DNA of 41,661 nucleotides from Deltaproteobacteria bacterium (lineage in GTDB: Bacteria > Desulfobacterota > Deferrisomatia > Deferrisomatales > BM512), in NCBI GenBank assembly GCA_002869015.1, contig PKTT01000044.1:1-41661 (forward strand), given 5' to 3'. Position numbers and translations under genes: made by a program. Numbering within the stretch: the stretch's first letter is position 1; every line of letters begins with the position of its first letter. The notes under the pieces were generated by a model that was not told the origin of the DNA, ran no database searches, and saw only the letters and a list, made by a program, of their open reading frames with translations. Below are positions 25,589-34,582 of this stretch, in pieces.

Positions 25589-28500
25589 CTATTTCATAAT
25601 ACACTGCATTGCAAAGTCCTTAAAGCCAGCCCAAGTTGCAGCGCCTAGGTCGCTCTGTGATTCGGCGTAAGGGCCAACGTAGAGGGGCGTCCCCACCGGA
25701 ATTGCATAGGTAAGTGAATCTATGAAGGTCCAGCTGGCATCCGCCGGGTACTTGTAGTAGGCGGAGTAAACCCCCGCATTTCTAACTACAAGAATGTTGT
25801 AGGGCGGTTTGACGGTTATGCCCGTCGCCTTGTCTACCTCGCCGGCGCCAATATCATACTTTATGTGCAGCTCCTGGGGTTCGTATTTTGCAGTCAGATT
25901 TGCCAGATAAAGTGGCGGGTTAGCGTATCCGACAACCGTAAAGTGGTTGGAGGGGCCAAATTGAGCCTCTCGAACCGAGAGACCCTGTCCCGATGTTGTG
26001 ATATCGGCATCATCGCTGTCAATCATGCCGGTTGCGGTGACCGTTGCGAAAAAATCCTCGCCTTCGAGTGTTTCATTGAGGCTCTGGTCCACCGTTGCTT
26101 GCCCGTACATCCTGCCGCCTATCGCCGGGTCATTGAAGACGACAACGCCAAGCCCCAGCGGATATTCGTTGTTCAAGGTTTGGATTGTCAGGTAGCCGGA
26201 GTAGCAATTACTGCCTACACAGGCAAAGCGCCAGGCCGGGTCCAGATATGTGAAGTTGTCGACCCAGTCAAGCTGGCAGTTGTCGATGGTTATCGTCGTT
26301 TCGCTTACGACAGGGGTCGTGGCATCGGGGCAGCCAGTTGATATCTCCGGCGATGTGTAATTAGTGTACGCGGTAGCGGTCAGGAGGTAATCGCCGTCGG
26401 GCCACTCGGAGATATCTATGCTGTTAGCAGCGCAGCTGTCAGAGGGGAATAGACCGCAGTATTCAAAGGTCGAGTCTATTATCGGCGATATACCCATCGG
26501 GTCAGGGCTGATTGTAAATTCAACCCTGTCTATCTCATCAAGCCCCGTAACCGGTGCCGCCGGGTTGAACTGGTGGTCGTCAAAGGGCTCAGCCTGCCAG
26601 TAAAGATTAACTCCGTTAGTCGTTAGCTCGCCCCACGTTGAGAAGTTGGGCGGGTGAACCGTCGCTACGGTAGGCTCCGGGCAGTCGACGTAGAAGTCTA
26701 CAATGTCCGCAACGCAGTTCAGCTCATCGTAGGCGTCAATGCTGACCGGCTCGACGGCGTAGTTGAAGGTGACGTTGACAGTCTCTCCGGACATTGTGTC
26801 GAAGGTGACCGCTGTGGGAGGTCTCGCGACCCAGAGTATAGTACCGTTACCTCCAGTGGCGTTTAGCGTTACAGTGTCGCCGACCTCATAGCGTGTTTTG
26901 ACCGGGCTGCTCTGACGAATCGCCAGCGGCGATGATACTGTAACAATAGATTCGTAAATACCGCCGCATATTCCAGTGGTGTCCTCAGCGCGAACCACGG
27001 TAGTGCCGCACTTCTGCGCTGTAATCCAGGCGGTATGAACGCCTTCGCCCAGCGGGGTGACAGTTACAACGTCATTGCCAAGCGGGTCGGGGTCAGCAGT
27101 CCATACCCAGTCGGAGTAGGGGTATGGGTCGCCATCACTATTGACAATTGTAAGTATTTCGGTGTCGCCGTTAAAGTCCGATATCTGGAAGGGCGCGTTA
27201 ACAGGGTCTTCCGGGACGGAGGGCGGCTCCATGGCGTAGCCAACGCACTCTGTTGCAACGCGTGTCGGTATGGCCTGCGTGCAGTTGTTGGCGTCGACCA
27301 CCCAGATGAGGGCGTCGCCTACGTTGTGCGCGGTTACGTAGCCGGATGAAGAAACCGTGGCTATGTTGGTGTCTGAGGACTGCCAGACTATGTCGCCATA
27401 TGAGTCTTTTACCGTCAGCTGCTGAGAATCACCTACTCCCAGGTCAAGTACCCTTGGGGAGACCTCAAGGGCGCAGCACTCAACGCATAGTGCGTTCTGG
27501 CTGCCGGATTCGTTGAGGGAGTAGTTGTACCAGACCTCCGGGTTACCGTTCCCGCTGTAGCCGCGTTCGGAGTTAAGCGCGCCATATACCTGGGGGTTAC
27601 CGCTTCCGGCGAATTCGCCGTCACAGTAAACCGCGCCGTTGATATGAACTCCTACAGTCGGATTGGGTGACAGCCTAGATACTGTCGGGTCGGGTCTTAT
27701 AGGTATATCTGCCTCGGTGAAGTTTATGGAGTTGTGGTTATAGTGCATCTCCTGCCCTGGCGGTGTCTGTACTACAATCGGGGTGGTTCCGCCTAGGCCG
27801 CCAAAGGACATCGATCCTGCGAGATATATTATGCCTGTGGTGTAAAAATCGCCGGAGATCTCGTGGCGCGGCAGGGCGTCTGTCATTACCTGACCCGCTT
27901 TCGCGTTGTGGATGGCGGGGGTATTGTCAATTAGCTCGCCTGTGAGAGATTGGTCGGGAACCCATGCCGGTCCACCTGCTACAGTGTTTTTGAGCCCCCA
28001 TGTATCGATGAAGACATAATCGCCATCGTAGTTGGGATTAGAGTCGGGGAACCGGAGCAGTTCGTTAATGTTGTTTAGAAGCACCTTGGTCTTGGGGTTA
28101 TAGAGCCCCGGCACAGCGCTTCCCATATCAACTGACAGCCAGTAGGAGTTTTCACTGTGGTTAAGGGCAAGCTCACGCATAAGGTCGTATTGGAGCTGGA
28201 CGATTAGCTCACTTATCCTCGCGCGGCTTATGTTTGTGAAGTAGTTGCCGTACCCGTCGGGTTTATAGGGCTGGTAGACGAAGCCGGGTATATAGTTGGG
28301 GTCTGTGGTCGGGTAGACCCCCTGGATGAGGCCATCGTTGACCTCTCCCGTTCCGGCCTTGCCTACGTAGACATCGACAAAGCGGTCGGAGTTGTTCGCG
28401 CCACCGAAGGGGGCGCCGTTAAACTGACCGTCAATACGCTTTTCAATACGCTTATTGACTGAGGGGACGGTTAGCTGCCCGCGTACGACGACGTCGCCCC

Positions 28501-31500
28501 AGTGGACTAGGAAGTTGCCGGACCACGCCGCGCCGCCGCCGGAGGTGATCGCGTTGGGGAAGCAGACCGGGATGGGGGGAATAAGGGTGATATTCCACGC
28601 GTCAGCCGGACAGGAATCAGCGCCATCGTTGTGGTTTGTCCAGGGCTGCACAGAAATCGATGAACCACGCCCCTCCGGGTACTCAAGGGAGTCGCTGTAG
28701 GGCACGCCTTTGAGAGCGTTGTAGGGGATCATGTTTATCTGCCCCCTGAAGGTTGTATTTGCAGTGCCGGTAGAGGTTAGCGGGTAGAAGTAGATCCGCT
28801 CCCTGTCGTACTCCTGCCCCACCTCATCCAGCATATAGATGGTGAGAGGGGTCGGGAGATGACCATCGACCAGGTTTAGTGCGGTGTCGTCAAAGCAGTG
28901 ATCAAACTGGAAGTATATCTCGAAGAGGTTGGAGGCGCAGTATTTGCCACCGTTAACTATTGGATTGACGATATTGTCAGCCAGATAATACATCTGAAAG
29001 TTCTGGCAGAGGTTGTCAACCGTCAGCGTGCCTTCGTTGTTGCATGACCATGCGGGGCTTTCGGCTTCTTCTATTAACTGTGATGATAACTCGTAGCCAC
29101 CTGTAACCAGGGGCTTAAAATAAGCCGCTGTTATTCCTATCGAATCTGCTTTAACGGAAGTGGCCTTTATTGTGATAGTTTCGCCTGTGGCCGTATTACC
29201 GATGGAGAGCTTGGCGTAAGCCGCCGCGCGCTCGTCATCGCCTGGGTAGTCGGAATCGGGGATTGTGAAGACAAGTGCTTTTCTCGGATTTGCCGGGTTG
29301 ACCGTTACCGGGGAGGCTGTAGGTGTAACACCGGCCAGTTCGCCAGGGCTTGAGAACCAATAGGGGTTAGTGCCGCCGACTATTTCAAGTTCTACAAAGC
29401 GGTATTGAGGCTGGCAGAAGGCAACCTTCACCTCACTAACGCCCTCACAGGTAGCGACAACGTCGGGGGAAACCGTTACGCTACAATCCTTGCATGGTGG
29501 TACGTCCGGTGTGATGGTGGTAGTTGTACCCGCGTAGCCTACTGGGGTGAGGTCGAAGGGAGGCCTCATCGGAGAGGCTGCGGTAAAATCGCCGGGGCTT
29601 ACGGAGCACCAAGAGTCGTAATATACGCGGTACTCGCCATCTAGGTAATGGTTATCAAGATATATAGCGTCTGCGGGGTTTTTATTTACCGGCGAAGAGC
29701 CGGGGTTGTCGAAGAGGCCAGCTGTATCGGTGAAGGCATAATAATCATCATACCCTGTCTGGGGATTGTTTGGATCCCAAGTTGGGTTAGTGGTCGTGTC
29801 CTCATTGGTCGGGTAGAAGACGGTGTAGAGGTTGCCGCGCTGGTCATCGGGGATGAATGATGAGCTTTGCAGCTGAGCAAGCGTAGAATACCCTGAGACA
29901 GGCGCTGGAAGAGTGCTTTTCACCCTTCCCTTATCCTGAGGGGTGTTTGTGTTGTAGACGCGGTTTCCGTTGCAGTCTAATACCTCAAGGGATGCATAGA
30001 GCCTGTCTGTGTATAGTTCGCAGTCCTGAGAGACCTGCCCGCTAATATTATCTGTTAGCATGTTGTAGCTGTTTGGCGCCCAGGGATAGAGGTGTATCAG
30101 ATCAGAAGCGAACATTTGATCGTTTACCGGCGCAGGAGTAGATGCACCGTAATCGCCTAAGTGGAAGAGCTTGACCAATGCTGGCAGCACACCACCCTCC
30201 GGGTAGACGTTGAGGTTGAAAAATCCAAACTCCGGGTCGGGTGTCGTCACTGACGGGTCTATCCAGGCTTTCGGGCCAGAAACCGAAAAATACTCAAAGG
30301 ATTTGGTCAAGTTGACTGTGGCGCCGGCTTCAGTGTGGTCATATTGCGGAGTAACCGAAGCGCCGTTGTCCACGGTGTTGTACATCTTGCCTAGCTGGTT
30401 TCCGAGGTCGTCGTAGACGCTGAATTTGAAGTCGCTGGTTGGCACGACCTCATTGCCGCAAGAGTCAGTCACCTTTGCGCTGAAGATGTAATTATCATCG
30501 TAGCAGGTGGTCATGGGGTCGGCAAAGCCATCTGTATGGGGGGGGACGTCGAGGTCAACTGTTGCAGACCTGTAATCTTTTGCCACGAAATTGACATAAA
30601 CGTTTGTAGGCTCGCCGGGTAGAAAGTTCACCGTGTAGGTGGCGTAAATTGTTACATCTCCGGCGTCGCCGCAATCAACCTTAGCCGCAGCTTCGACTAT
30701 AAAGGCCCTAGCAGGCCCGTCGTAGGAGAGAACCGTTGTGGCGACGCCTCCACTTGTCGTAGTGGTTGTTGGCGAGAGGGAGGGCTGCTTTGGCTCAGAA
30801 GGATTGAGGTTTAAAATGTCAAAGGTTACCGTTGTTGCATCGCTTACAAGGTTGTTGTCGCCATCTTTAACAGTGGCTTTAAGTGTTACTCCATCTGGGC
30901 ATATCGGTATTCCGTCGGGCTCGAGGGAGATTGTGCCGCAGTTATTTGTTGCCAGGTTTCTTAATGCCGAACGCGATTTGTAAGTTCTACGCCTGTACTG
31001 AGCGTTTAACGTTGCGTCATCGTCACCTGTTCCCCCGAATGTGAAACCAGCGCGGGGAGTTCCAGATGCGTTATAGGTGCCGACCGAGTAGTTCTCGACA
31101 GGGTACTCCTCTGAAAATTTAGGGTCTCTCTTCTCCGCCCGGAGGACTATCTCCGACTCTACCGTCTGTATCAACGATACCTCAGGGTTGGTCCCCGTAT
31201 TGGTAAGCTCATAGGGCATGTCCAGCGGTTCTTTGGTATTTGGGTCGGAGGGTATGCGGATGCCGTTTTTGTCGTAGTATTTTAGGACGAAGTTGTCAAC
31301 GTTAGTGGCGATTAGCTCCCTGTAGGGCTCTGCCCCGGAGGGGTTTGCGTTGTCGGGAGTGTAACGGTAGAGGTTGTAGGGAGGGCCATCGAGAAATAAA
31401 TCTATATCAACGTCAAACTGCTCCCCCGCTTCGACGGTGCCATCGCCGTCCTGGTCGAAAGCCACGGGTATAGTAATTTTCTCCTTGGCGGTGCCGGATT

Positions 31501-31867
31501 CCCTTGAGACAGCGAAGATGGCTATCTCGTCATTTGACACAACATTGGGAGTTTCACCATGAGGGTCGTCAAATTGCACGGCGATAAAGTGGTCTCCAGC
31601 CGCCATAATGGGCCGCCCAAGCATTGAGACTACTTCATTGCGGTCGGCACTTGCTCCTGCCTGCTGGATAGCTTTCAGGAGAAAATCCTCAGCTACCCTG
31701 GCGCGCTGCTGCATCTTCGCCGTCTCGTCCTGAATGGAGTAGCTCTGCTGCTGCGAGGTGAATAGCTGCCATATACCGGCTATTAGGATGAGTCCAATCG
31801 CCATAGCGATCATAAGCTCGATCAGCGTCATGCCTTTGGAATTCCGCTGCTTTTTCGCCGCGTTCAT
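25589..31867 (-). CDS. Giant PilW-like minor pilin with Ig-like and lectin-like modules
   Basis: A 2092-residue protein. It opens with a type III prepilin signal (SKG-MTLIELMIAMAIGLILI, Glu at +5), cut by the prepilin peptidase. Residues 1-310 match PilW-type minor pilins, including a calcium-loop-like DQDGDGTVEAGE near 138-149 and an end YRRRTYKSRSALRNLATN. From about 325 come Ig-like segments (VTLKATVKDGDNNLVSDAT resembles Big_1). Residues of about 1120-1455 look like a PilX-type C-terminal module (IIYLAGSMSFGG, GSGNPQVYGALN). About 1465-1535 is a Big_2-type domain (SPRVLDLGVGDSQQLTV, SSDTNIATVSSSGYV). The last 220 residues resemble a concanavalin/DUF1349-like beta sandwich. Typical PilW is only a few hundred residues. 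Start ATG 31867 has GGAGG upstream. It is probably a pilus-tip adhesin. Confidence 0.8.
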   Translation of the reverse strand: MNAAKKQRNSKGMTLIELMIAMAIGLILIAGIWQLFTSQQQSYSIQDETAKMQQRARVAEDFLLKAIQQAGASADRNEVVSMLGRPIMAAGDHFIAVQFDDPHGETPNVVSNDEIAIFAVSRESGTAKEKITIPVAFDQDGDGTVEAGEQFDVDIDLFLDGPPYNLYRYTPDNANPSGAEPYRELIATNVDNFVLKYYDKNGIRIPSDPNTKEPLDMPYELTNTGTNPEVSLIQTVESEIVLRAEKRDPKFSEEYPVENYSVGTYNASGTPRAGFTFGGTGDDDATLNAQYRRRTYKSRSALRNLATNNCGTISLEPDGIPICPDGVTLKATVKDGDNNLVSDATTVTFDILNLNPSEPKQPSLSPTTTTTSGGVATTVLSYDGPARAFIVEAAAKVDCGDAGDVTIYATYTVNFLPGEPTNVYVNFVAKDYRSATVDLDVPPHTDGFADPMTTCYDDNYIFSAKVTDSCGNEVVPTSDFKFSVYDDLGNQLGKMYNTVDNGASVTPQYDHTEAGATVNLTKSFEYFSVSGPKAWIDPSVTTPDPEFGFFNLNVYPEGGVLPALVKLFHLGDYGASTPAPVNDQMFASDLIHLYPWAPNSYNMLTDNISGQVSQDCELYTDRLYASLEVLDCNGNRVYNTNTPQDKGRVKSTLPAPVSGYSTLAQLQSSSFIPDDQRGNLYTVFYPTNEDTTTNPTWDPNNPQTGYDDYYAFTDTAGLFDNPGSSPVNKNPADAIYLDNHYLDGEYRVYYDSWCSVSPGDFTAASPMRPPFDLTPVGYAGTTTTITPDVPPCKDCSVTVSPDVVATCEGVSEVKVAFCQPQYRFVELEIVGGTNPYWFSSPGELAGVTPTASPVTVNPANPRKALVFTIPDSDYPGDDERAAAYAKLSIGNTATGETITIKATSVKADSIGITAAYFKPLVTGGYELSSQLIEEAESPAWSCNNEGTLTVDNLCQNFQMYYLADNIVNPIVNGGKYCASNLFEIYFQFDHCFDDTALNLVDGHLPTPLTIYMLDEVGQEYDRERIYFYPLTSTGTANTTFRGQINMIPYNALKGVPYSDSLEYPEGRGSSISVQPWTNHNDGADSCPADAWNITLIPPIPVCFPNAITSGGGAAWSGNFLVHWGDVVVRGQLTVPSVNKRIEKRIDGQFNGAPFGGANNSDRFVDVYVGKAGTGEVNDGLIQGVYPTTDPNYIPGFVYQPYKPDGYGNYFTNISRARISELIVQLQYDLMRELALNHSENSYWLSVDMGSAVPGLYNPKTKVLLNNINELLRFPDSNPNYDGDYVFIDTWGLKNTVAGGPAWVPDQSLTGELIDNTPAIHNAKAGQVMTDALPRHEISGDFYTTGIIYLAGSMSFGGLGGTTPIVVQTPPGQEMHYNHNSINFTEADIPIRPDPTVSRLSPNPTVGVHINGAVYCDGEFAGSGNPQVYGALNSERGYSGNGNPEVWYNYSLNESGSQNALCVECCALEVSPRVLDLGVGDSQQLTVKDSYGDIVWQSSDTNIATVSSSGYVTAHNVGDALIWVVDANNCTQAIPTRVATECVGYAMEPPSVPEDPVNAPFQISDFNGDTEILTIVNSDGDPYPYSDWVWTADPDPLGNDVVTVTPLGEGVHTAWITAQKCGTTVVRAEDTTGICGGIYESIVTVSSPLAIRQSSPVKTRYEVGDTVTLNATGGNGTILWVARPPTAVTFDTMSGETVNVTFNYAVEPVSIDAYDELNCVADIVDFYVDCPEPTVATVHPPNFSTWGELTTNGVNLYWQAEPFDDHQFNPAAPVTGLDEIDRVEFTISPDPMGISPIIDSTFEYCGLFPSDSCAANSIDISEWPDGDYLLTATAYTNYTSPEISTGCPDATTPVVSETTITIDNCQLDWVDNFTYLDPAWRFACVGSNCYSGYLTIQTLNNEYPLGLGVVVFNDPAIGGRMYGQATVDQSLNETLEGEDFFATVTATGMIDSDDADITTSGQGLSVREAQFGPSNHFTVVGYANPPLYLANLTAKYEPQELHIKYDIGAGEVDKATGITVKPPYNILVVRNAGVYSAYYKYPADASWTFIDSLTYAIPVGTPLYVGPYAESQSDLGAATWAGFKDFAMQCIMK

Positions 31868-31997
31868 TTTTTCGCCTCCTGTGGGTCCCCGGCCCATTCC
31901 TTACGGGCGCTGAGAGACCGCAGGTTTCCCCCCGTGGGTGCCTGCTTAAGTGTCTGCCTCTATTTATCTTTCGCCAACGCCCCCTAGGAGCGTCAAC
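31868..31997 (-). other. Structured spacer upstream of the giant pilW-like gene
   Basis: This 130-base gap is the only long spacer inside the minor-pilin run. Read on the minus strand it can form three hairpins: GACGCTCC/GGGGCGTT (31976-31994, with wobble pairs, just after the pilX stop), GCAGG/CCTGC (31920-31945, with an inner CCC/GGG), and GCCC/GGGC (31892-31908), followed by the GGAGG ribosome site. No T-run follows any stem, so none is a standard terminator. I looked for cyclic-di-GMP and cGAMP riboswitch cores and did not find the GCAAAGCC or GGGACGC elements. It may be an RNA-processing or translation-control site. Confidence 0.4.
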
Positions 31998-33941
31998 CTA
32001 TTCTTCCTGCCAAGCCTCACGCTCCACCCCGTAAATTTTCGGTATGTAGGGCGGATTTGTATACATTACATCCCTCAAAGCCGGGTCCCAACCTATCGAG
32101 TATAAGGGTGGTGAGGTGAGCCCGGAGTTGTATGCTCCCGTTGCCTGACCGCTGAACCAGGGGCTAATGAAAGCGCCGTTGGTCTCCAGCGTTTTAAACC
32201 CCCAGTTTTCAACTTTGCGCAGAAGGTCCTCAACGCCTTCCGCTACCCCTCCGCCGCCTCCGGTAGTTGATTCCCTGCCGGTGATAAAGGCGGCGTTGTA
32301 AGTAGTAGCGTTGTCGACGCTTGTAATTCCTGCAACCACCCCATAGTGTTTCTCTCCCCAATCGTTGGAGAGGACGGTGATGGCATCGGAAATAATCGCG
32401 AAGGGGAGGCTGGTAACGTTGAGTTCCCCATCAATATATACCGGATTTGGTGTTACGAAGGTCGTTGGGACTACAAGTGAGCCTGTTACAGATGCATATG
32501 AGGGCTCAATTGCCGGATTTCTCTCACGGCCCTTGAATGAGCCGATGAGCTTTATCGCCTCCAATCCGCCAACACCCCTTGAGCGCTCGGCATAGATAAG
32601 AAGCCCTCTGTCACCTGACGGGAAGCTCCCCGTCTCCGCATTGTAATAGTTCATGTACCAGTGGCTTAGCCGCTGTAAATCGATTACGGTGAAATTTACC
32701 TGTGTGCCCTCGCGTGGGTCGTTCGTCTCAAGGATAGTGGGGTAATCCTGGTCTACTGTTGCCGGATTGGCGGCTGGCTTATCCTCAACAGAGTAGACTA
32801 TTGACCCTTGTACAAAGGTAGACGTATTTCCGTCCGGGTTGATTCTCACCGCTGAGGACCAGCCAGTGAAGTCGGTAGGATTTCGGATATCGTTGGTAAC
32901 GTCTACCGGCGCGCCTCCATCAATGCTGCATTTAATCGATATGGCGCCGCCATCGTTTGTGATGTGTAAGGTATCTACATCTTCCTCAAAAGGCAGCGTA
33001 CCCTGATGAAGTGAATAGCTCTCATAGCGCCCGCCGCTCTGGATGGCGCTTCTGTCTATTGTGGTGAGGGTGTCCACTCCGGTGCGGAGAATAGAGTCAA
33101 GCCCGAAGGCGAAGAGATCCTCGACCTTTGCCCTAGTCTCGGGGAGTATGTCTTCAGTTAGGTTAACGTCCGTGGAGGTAGTCCCACCCGCGTCAGGGAC
33201 GGCGATTATCACGTTGCCCGCCCCGGCGCCGCCCGAGGTCCCGTTGGTGTAGTGAACCTGGTGGTAGAGTATGTCGCCCGTCGCTGTTATGGCGTTGGAG
33301 TCAAAAGTCGGGTCGTATGTGAACTCTATCCCCGCCCTCGGCGCCATATAGATATCACCGTTGGCGTGCACCCTGCCGCCCTCGACTGAGAGGAGGGAGC
33401 TCTGCTGGGGGCGCCAGTTCATATCCCCCTCGTAGAAGGCGAGGTACTGCGTCACCGGCCGCTCCAGAATTTTTATCGTCTCAACAATCTCTTCCCTGTC
33501 GGTGCCCGTGTTGGATACGGCGCGCCCGGTGATCAAGTATTGGTATGAGATGTTGGTTATCGGCCGCTGATTTTCAGTGGTCGAGTAGACAATGGGCTGT
33601 GGCGTGGTCGCAGTTGGGTCTTCGCTGTTGGGTGGGAGGTCCACCTGATAGGTGATGGTGTAGCCGTTGAAATCACTGCCCGTTACGGGGGCGGTTATAG
33701 CAACAGTGGCTCCATCAACTTCATAGATTTTGCCGGCCCTGAACTCAGCTAGAATATCGCCTACGGCAACGTCCAATGCTGCCTCCGCCGCGTAGAAGGA
33801 CTGCCTAGATGCGCGTTGGTTAGTTACTGAGCGGGTATCCAGGGTGGCGCTCAAGAGCGCCCCTGCGCCCATAAGCGAGAGGAGCGCCAATACGAGGAGG
33901 CTCGTAACGAGGACTGCGCCGCGATCTTTTTTTATGCGCAT
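31998..33941 (-). CDS. PilX-like minor pilin
   Basis: A 647-residue protein. The N-terminus (IKKDRG-AVLVTSLLVLALLSLMGAG, then ASRQSFYAAEAALDVAVGDI) matches the PilX N-terminal domain. A cleavable Gly is followed by Ala and there is no Glu at +5, the feature that in GspK-type tip pseudopilins marks the end subunit. The rest is a long periplasmic or surface region, with VEGGRVHANGDIYMAPRAG and DRGLLIYAERSRGVGGLEA, PSYASVTGSLVVP, and a glycine run near residue 570; it lacks Cys pairs in its core. It lies 2 bases after pilV, with GGAGG before its ATG. It is long for a PilX but not rare in deltaproteobacteria. Confidence 0.82.
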   Translation of the reverse strand: MRIKKDRGAVLVTSLLVLALLSLMGAGALLSATLDTRSVTNQRASRQSFYAAEAALDVAVGDILAEFRAGKIYEVDGATVAITAPVTGSDFNGYTITYQVDLPPNSEDPTATTPQPIVYSTTENQRPITNISYQYLITGRAVSNTGTDREEIVETIKILERPVTQYLAFYEGDMNWRPQQSSLLSVEGGRVHANGDIYMAPRAGIEFTYDPTFDSNAITATGDILYHQVHYTNGTSGGAGAGNVIIAVPDAGGTTSTDVNLTEDILPETRAKVEDLFAFGLDSILRTGVDTLTTIDRSAIQSGGRYESYSLHQGTLPFEEDVDTLHITNDGGAISIKCSIDGGAPVDVTNDIRNPTDFTGWSSAVRINPDGNTSTFVQGSIVYSVEDKPAANPATVDQDYPTILETNDPREGTQVNFTVIDLQRLSHWYMNYYNAETGSFPSGDRGLLIYAERSRGVGGLEAIKLIGSFKGRERNPAIEPSYASVTGSLVVPTTFVTPNPVYIDGELNVTSLPFAIISDAITVLSNDWGEKHYGVVAGITSVDNATTYNAAFITGRESTTGGGGGVAEGVEDLLRKVENWGFKTLETNGAFISPWFSGQATGAYNSGLTSPPLYSIGWDPALRDVMYTNPPYIPKIYGVEREAWQEE

Positions 33942-33943
33942 CG

Positions 33944-34582
33944 CTACTGCCTCCTGTTGACTAGAGAGACGAAGGTGACGCTACGCTCCGTGCCAGTTCT
34001 ATCTATAAATTTGGAAGTCACGGTCAGCTCCGCGTAATCAACGCCAATCGGCTCGACGGTCCACGCCGTAGTCACCACAAAGGCGGTGGTGCCGGCTGGG
34101 CCAAGCACCTCTTCATCCCAAGTAGCGCCGAAAACGCCGTCACCTGAACCGCCGTCCTCGTGCCCGCCATCGTCATACATCACGAAGTAGTCTGGCTTAG
34201 CGTCGGCTTCTCCGTAATCTGGGTTCCATGGCGCCACTTTGCTAGCGCCGCCCTTACCGCCTGAGAGCATGCCGTCAACTATCAAAAGGGGTTCCTTGAC
34301 GGTCCCGGAGATGTCCTTTTGGGCGAAGGAGGTGAAGTCCGTCTCCGTGCTTGTGAGATAGTCGAAGTCGAGGGCTGAGTACCTGTCCGCGCGGTCGCTC
34401 CTCGCGTAGCTGCGCAGCTCCTCCATCTTCTCCTGTGCCAGGATTGTCGCTTCGCTCATCATGTGGTTGAAGGTGTTTGCGTTGATATAGGCCAGCGAAA
34501 GCTGGATCACCGCCAAAAGCCCTATAAGGAGGATCACAAGCGAGATAAGCACCTCAATGAGGGTGAAACCCTTGCGATTCAT
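33944..34582 (-). CDS. PilV-like minor pilin
   Basis: A 212-residue prepilin with the cleavage site RKG-FTLIEVLISLVILLIGLL (Glu at +5), then SEATILAQEKMEELRSYA, the usual helix continuation in PilV-type proteins. The C-terminal globular part has a Gly/Asp-rich loop (MYDDGGHEDGGSGDGV) and ends in beta strands typical of the family (FIDRTGTERSVTFVSLVNRR). ATG 34582 directly abuts the fimT stop, with GGGAGGGG at a normal distance, so the genes are coupled. Confidence 0.87.
   Translation of the reverse strand: MNRKGFTLIEVLISLVILLIGLLAVIQLSLAYINANTFNHMMSEATILAQEKMEELRSYARSDRADRYSALDFDYLTSTETDFTSFAQKDISGTVKEPLLIVDGMLSGGKGGASKVAPWNPDYGEADAKPDYFVMYDDGGHEDGGSGDGVFGATWDEEVLGPAGTTAFVVTTAWTVEPIGVDYAELTVTSKFIDRTGTERSVTFVSLVNRRQ

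Noticed and set aside
25589-31867. The giant gene as two or more fused neighbouring genes created by sequencing error
   Set aside because: The frame is open across the whole length with coherent domain content and a terminator directly after its stop, so a real long gene is the simpler reading.
31868-31997. Cyclic-di-GMP or cGAMP riboswitch before the giant pilin gene
   Set aside because: Hairpins are present, but the conserved core elements of both known cyclic-di-GMP riboswitch classes are missing on either strand.
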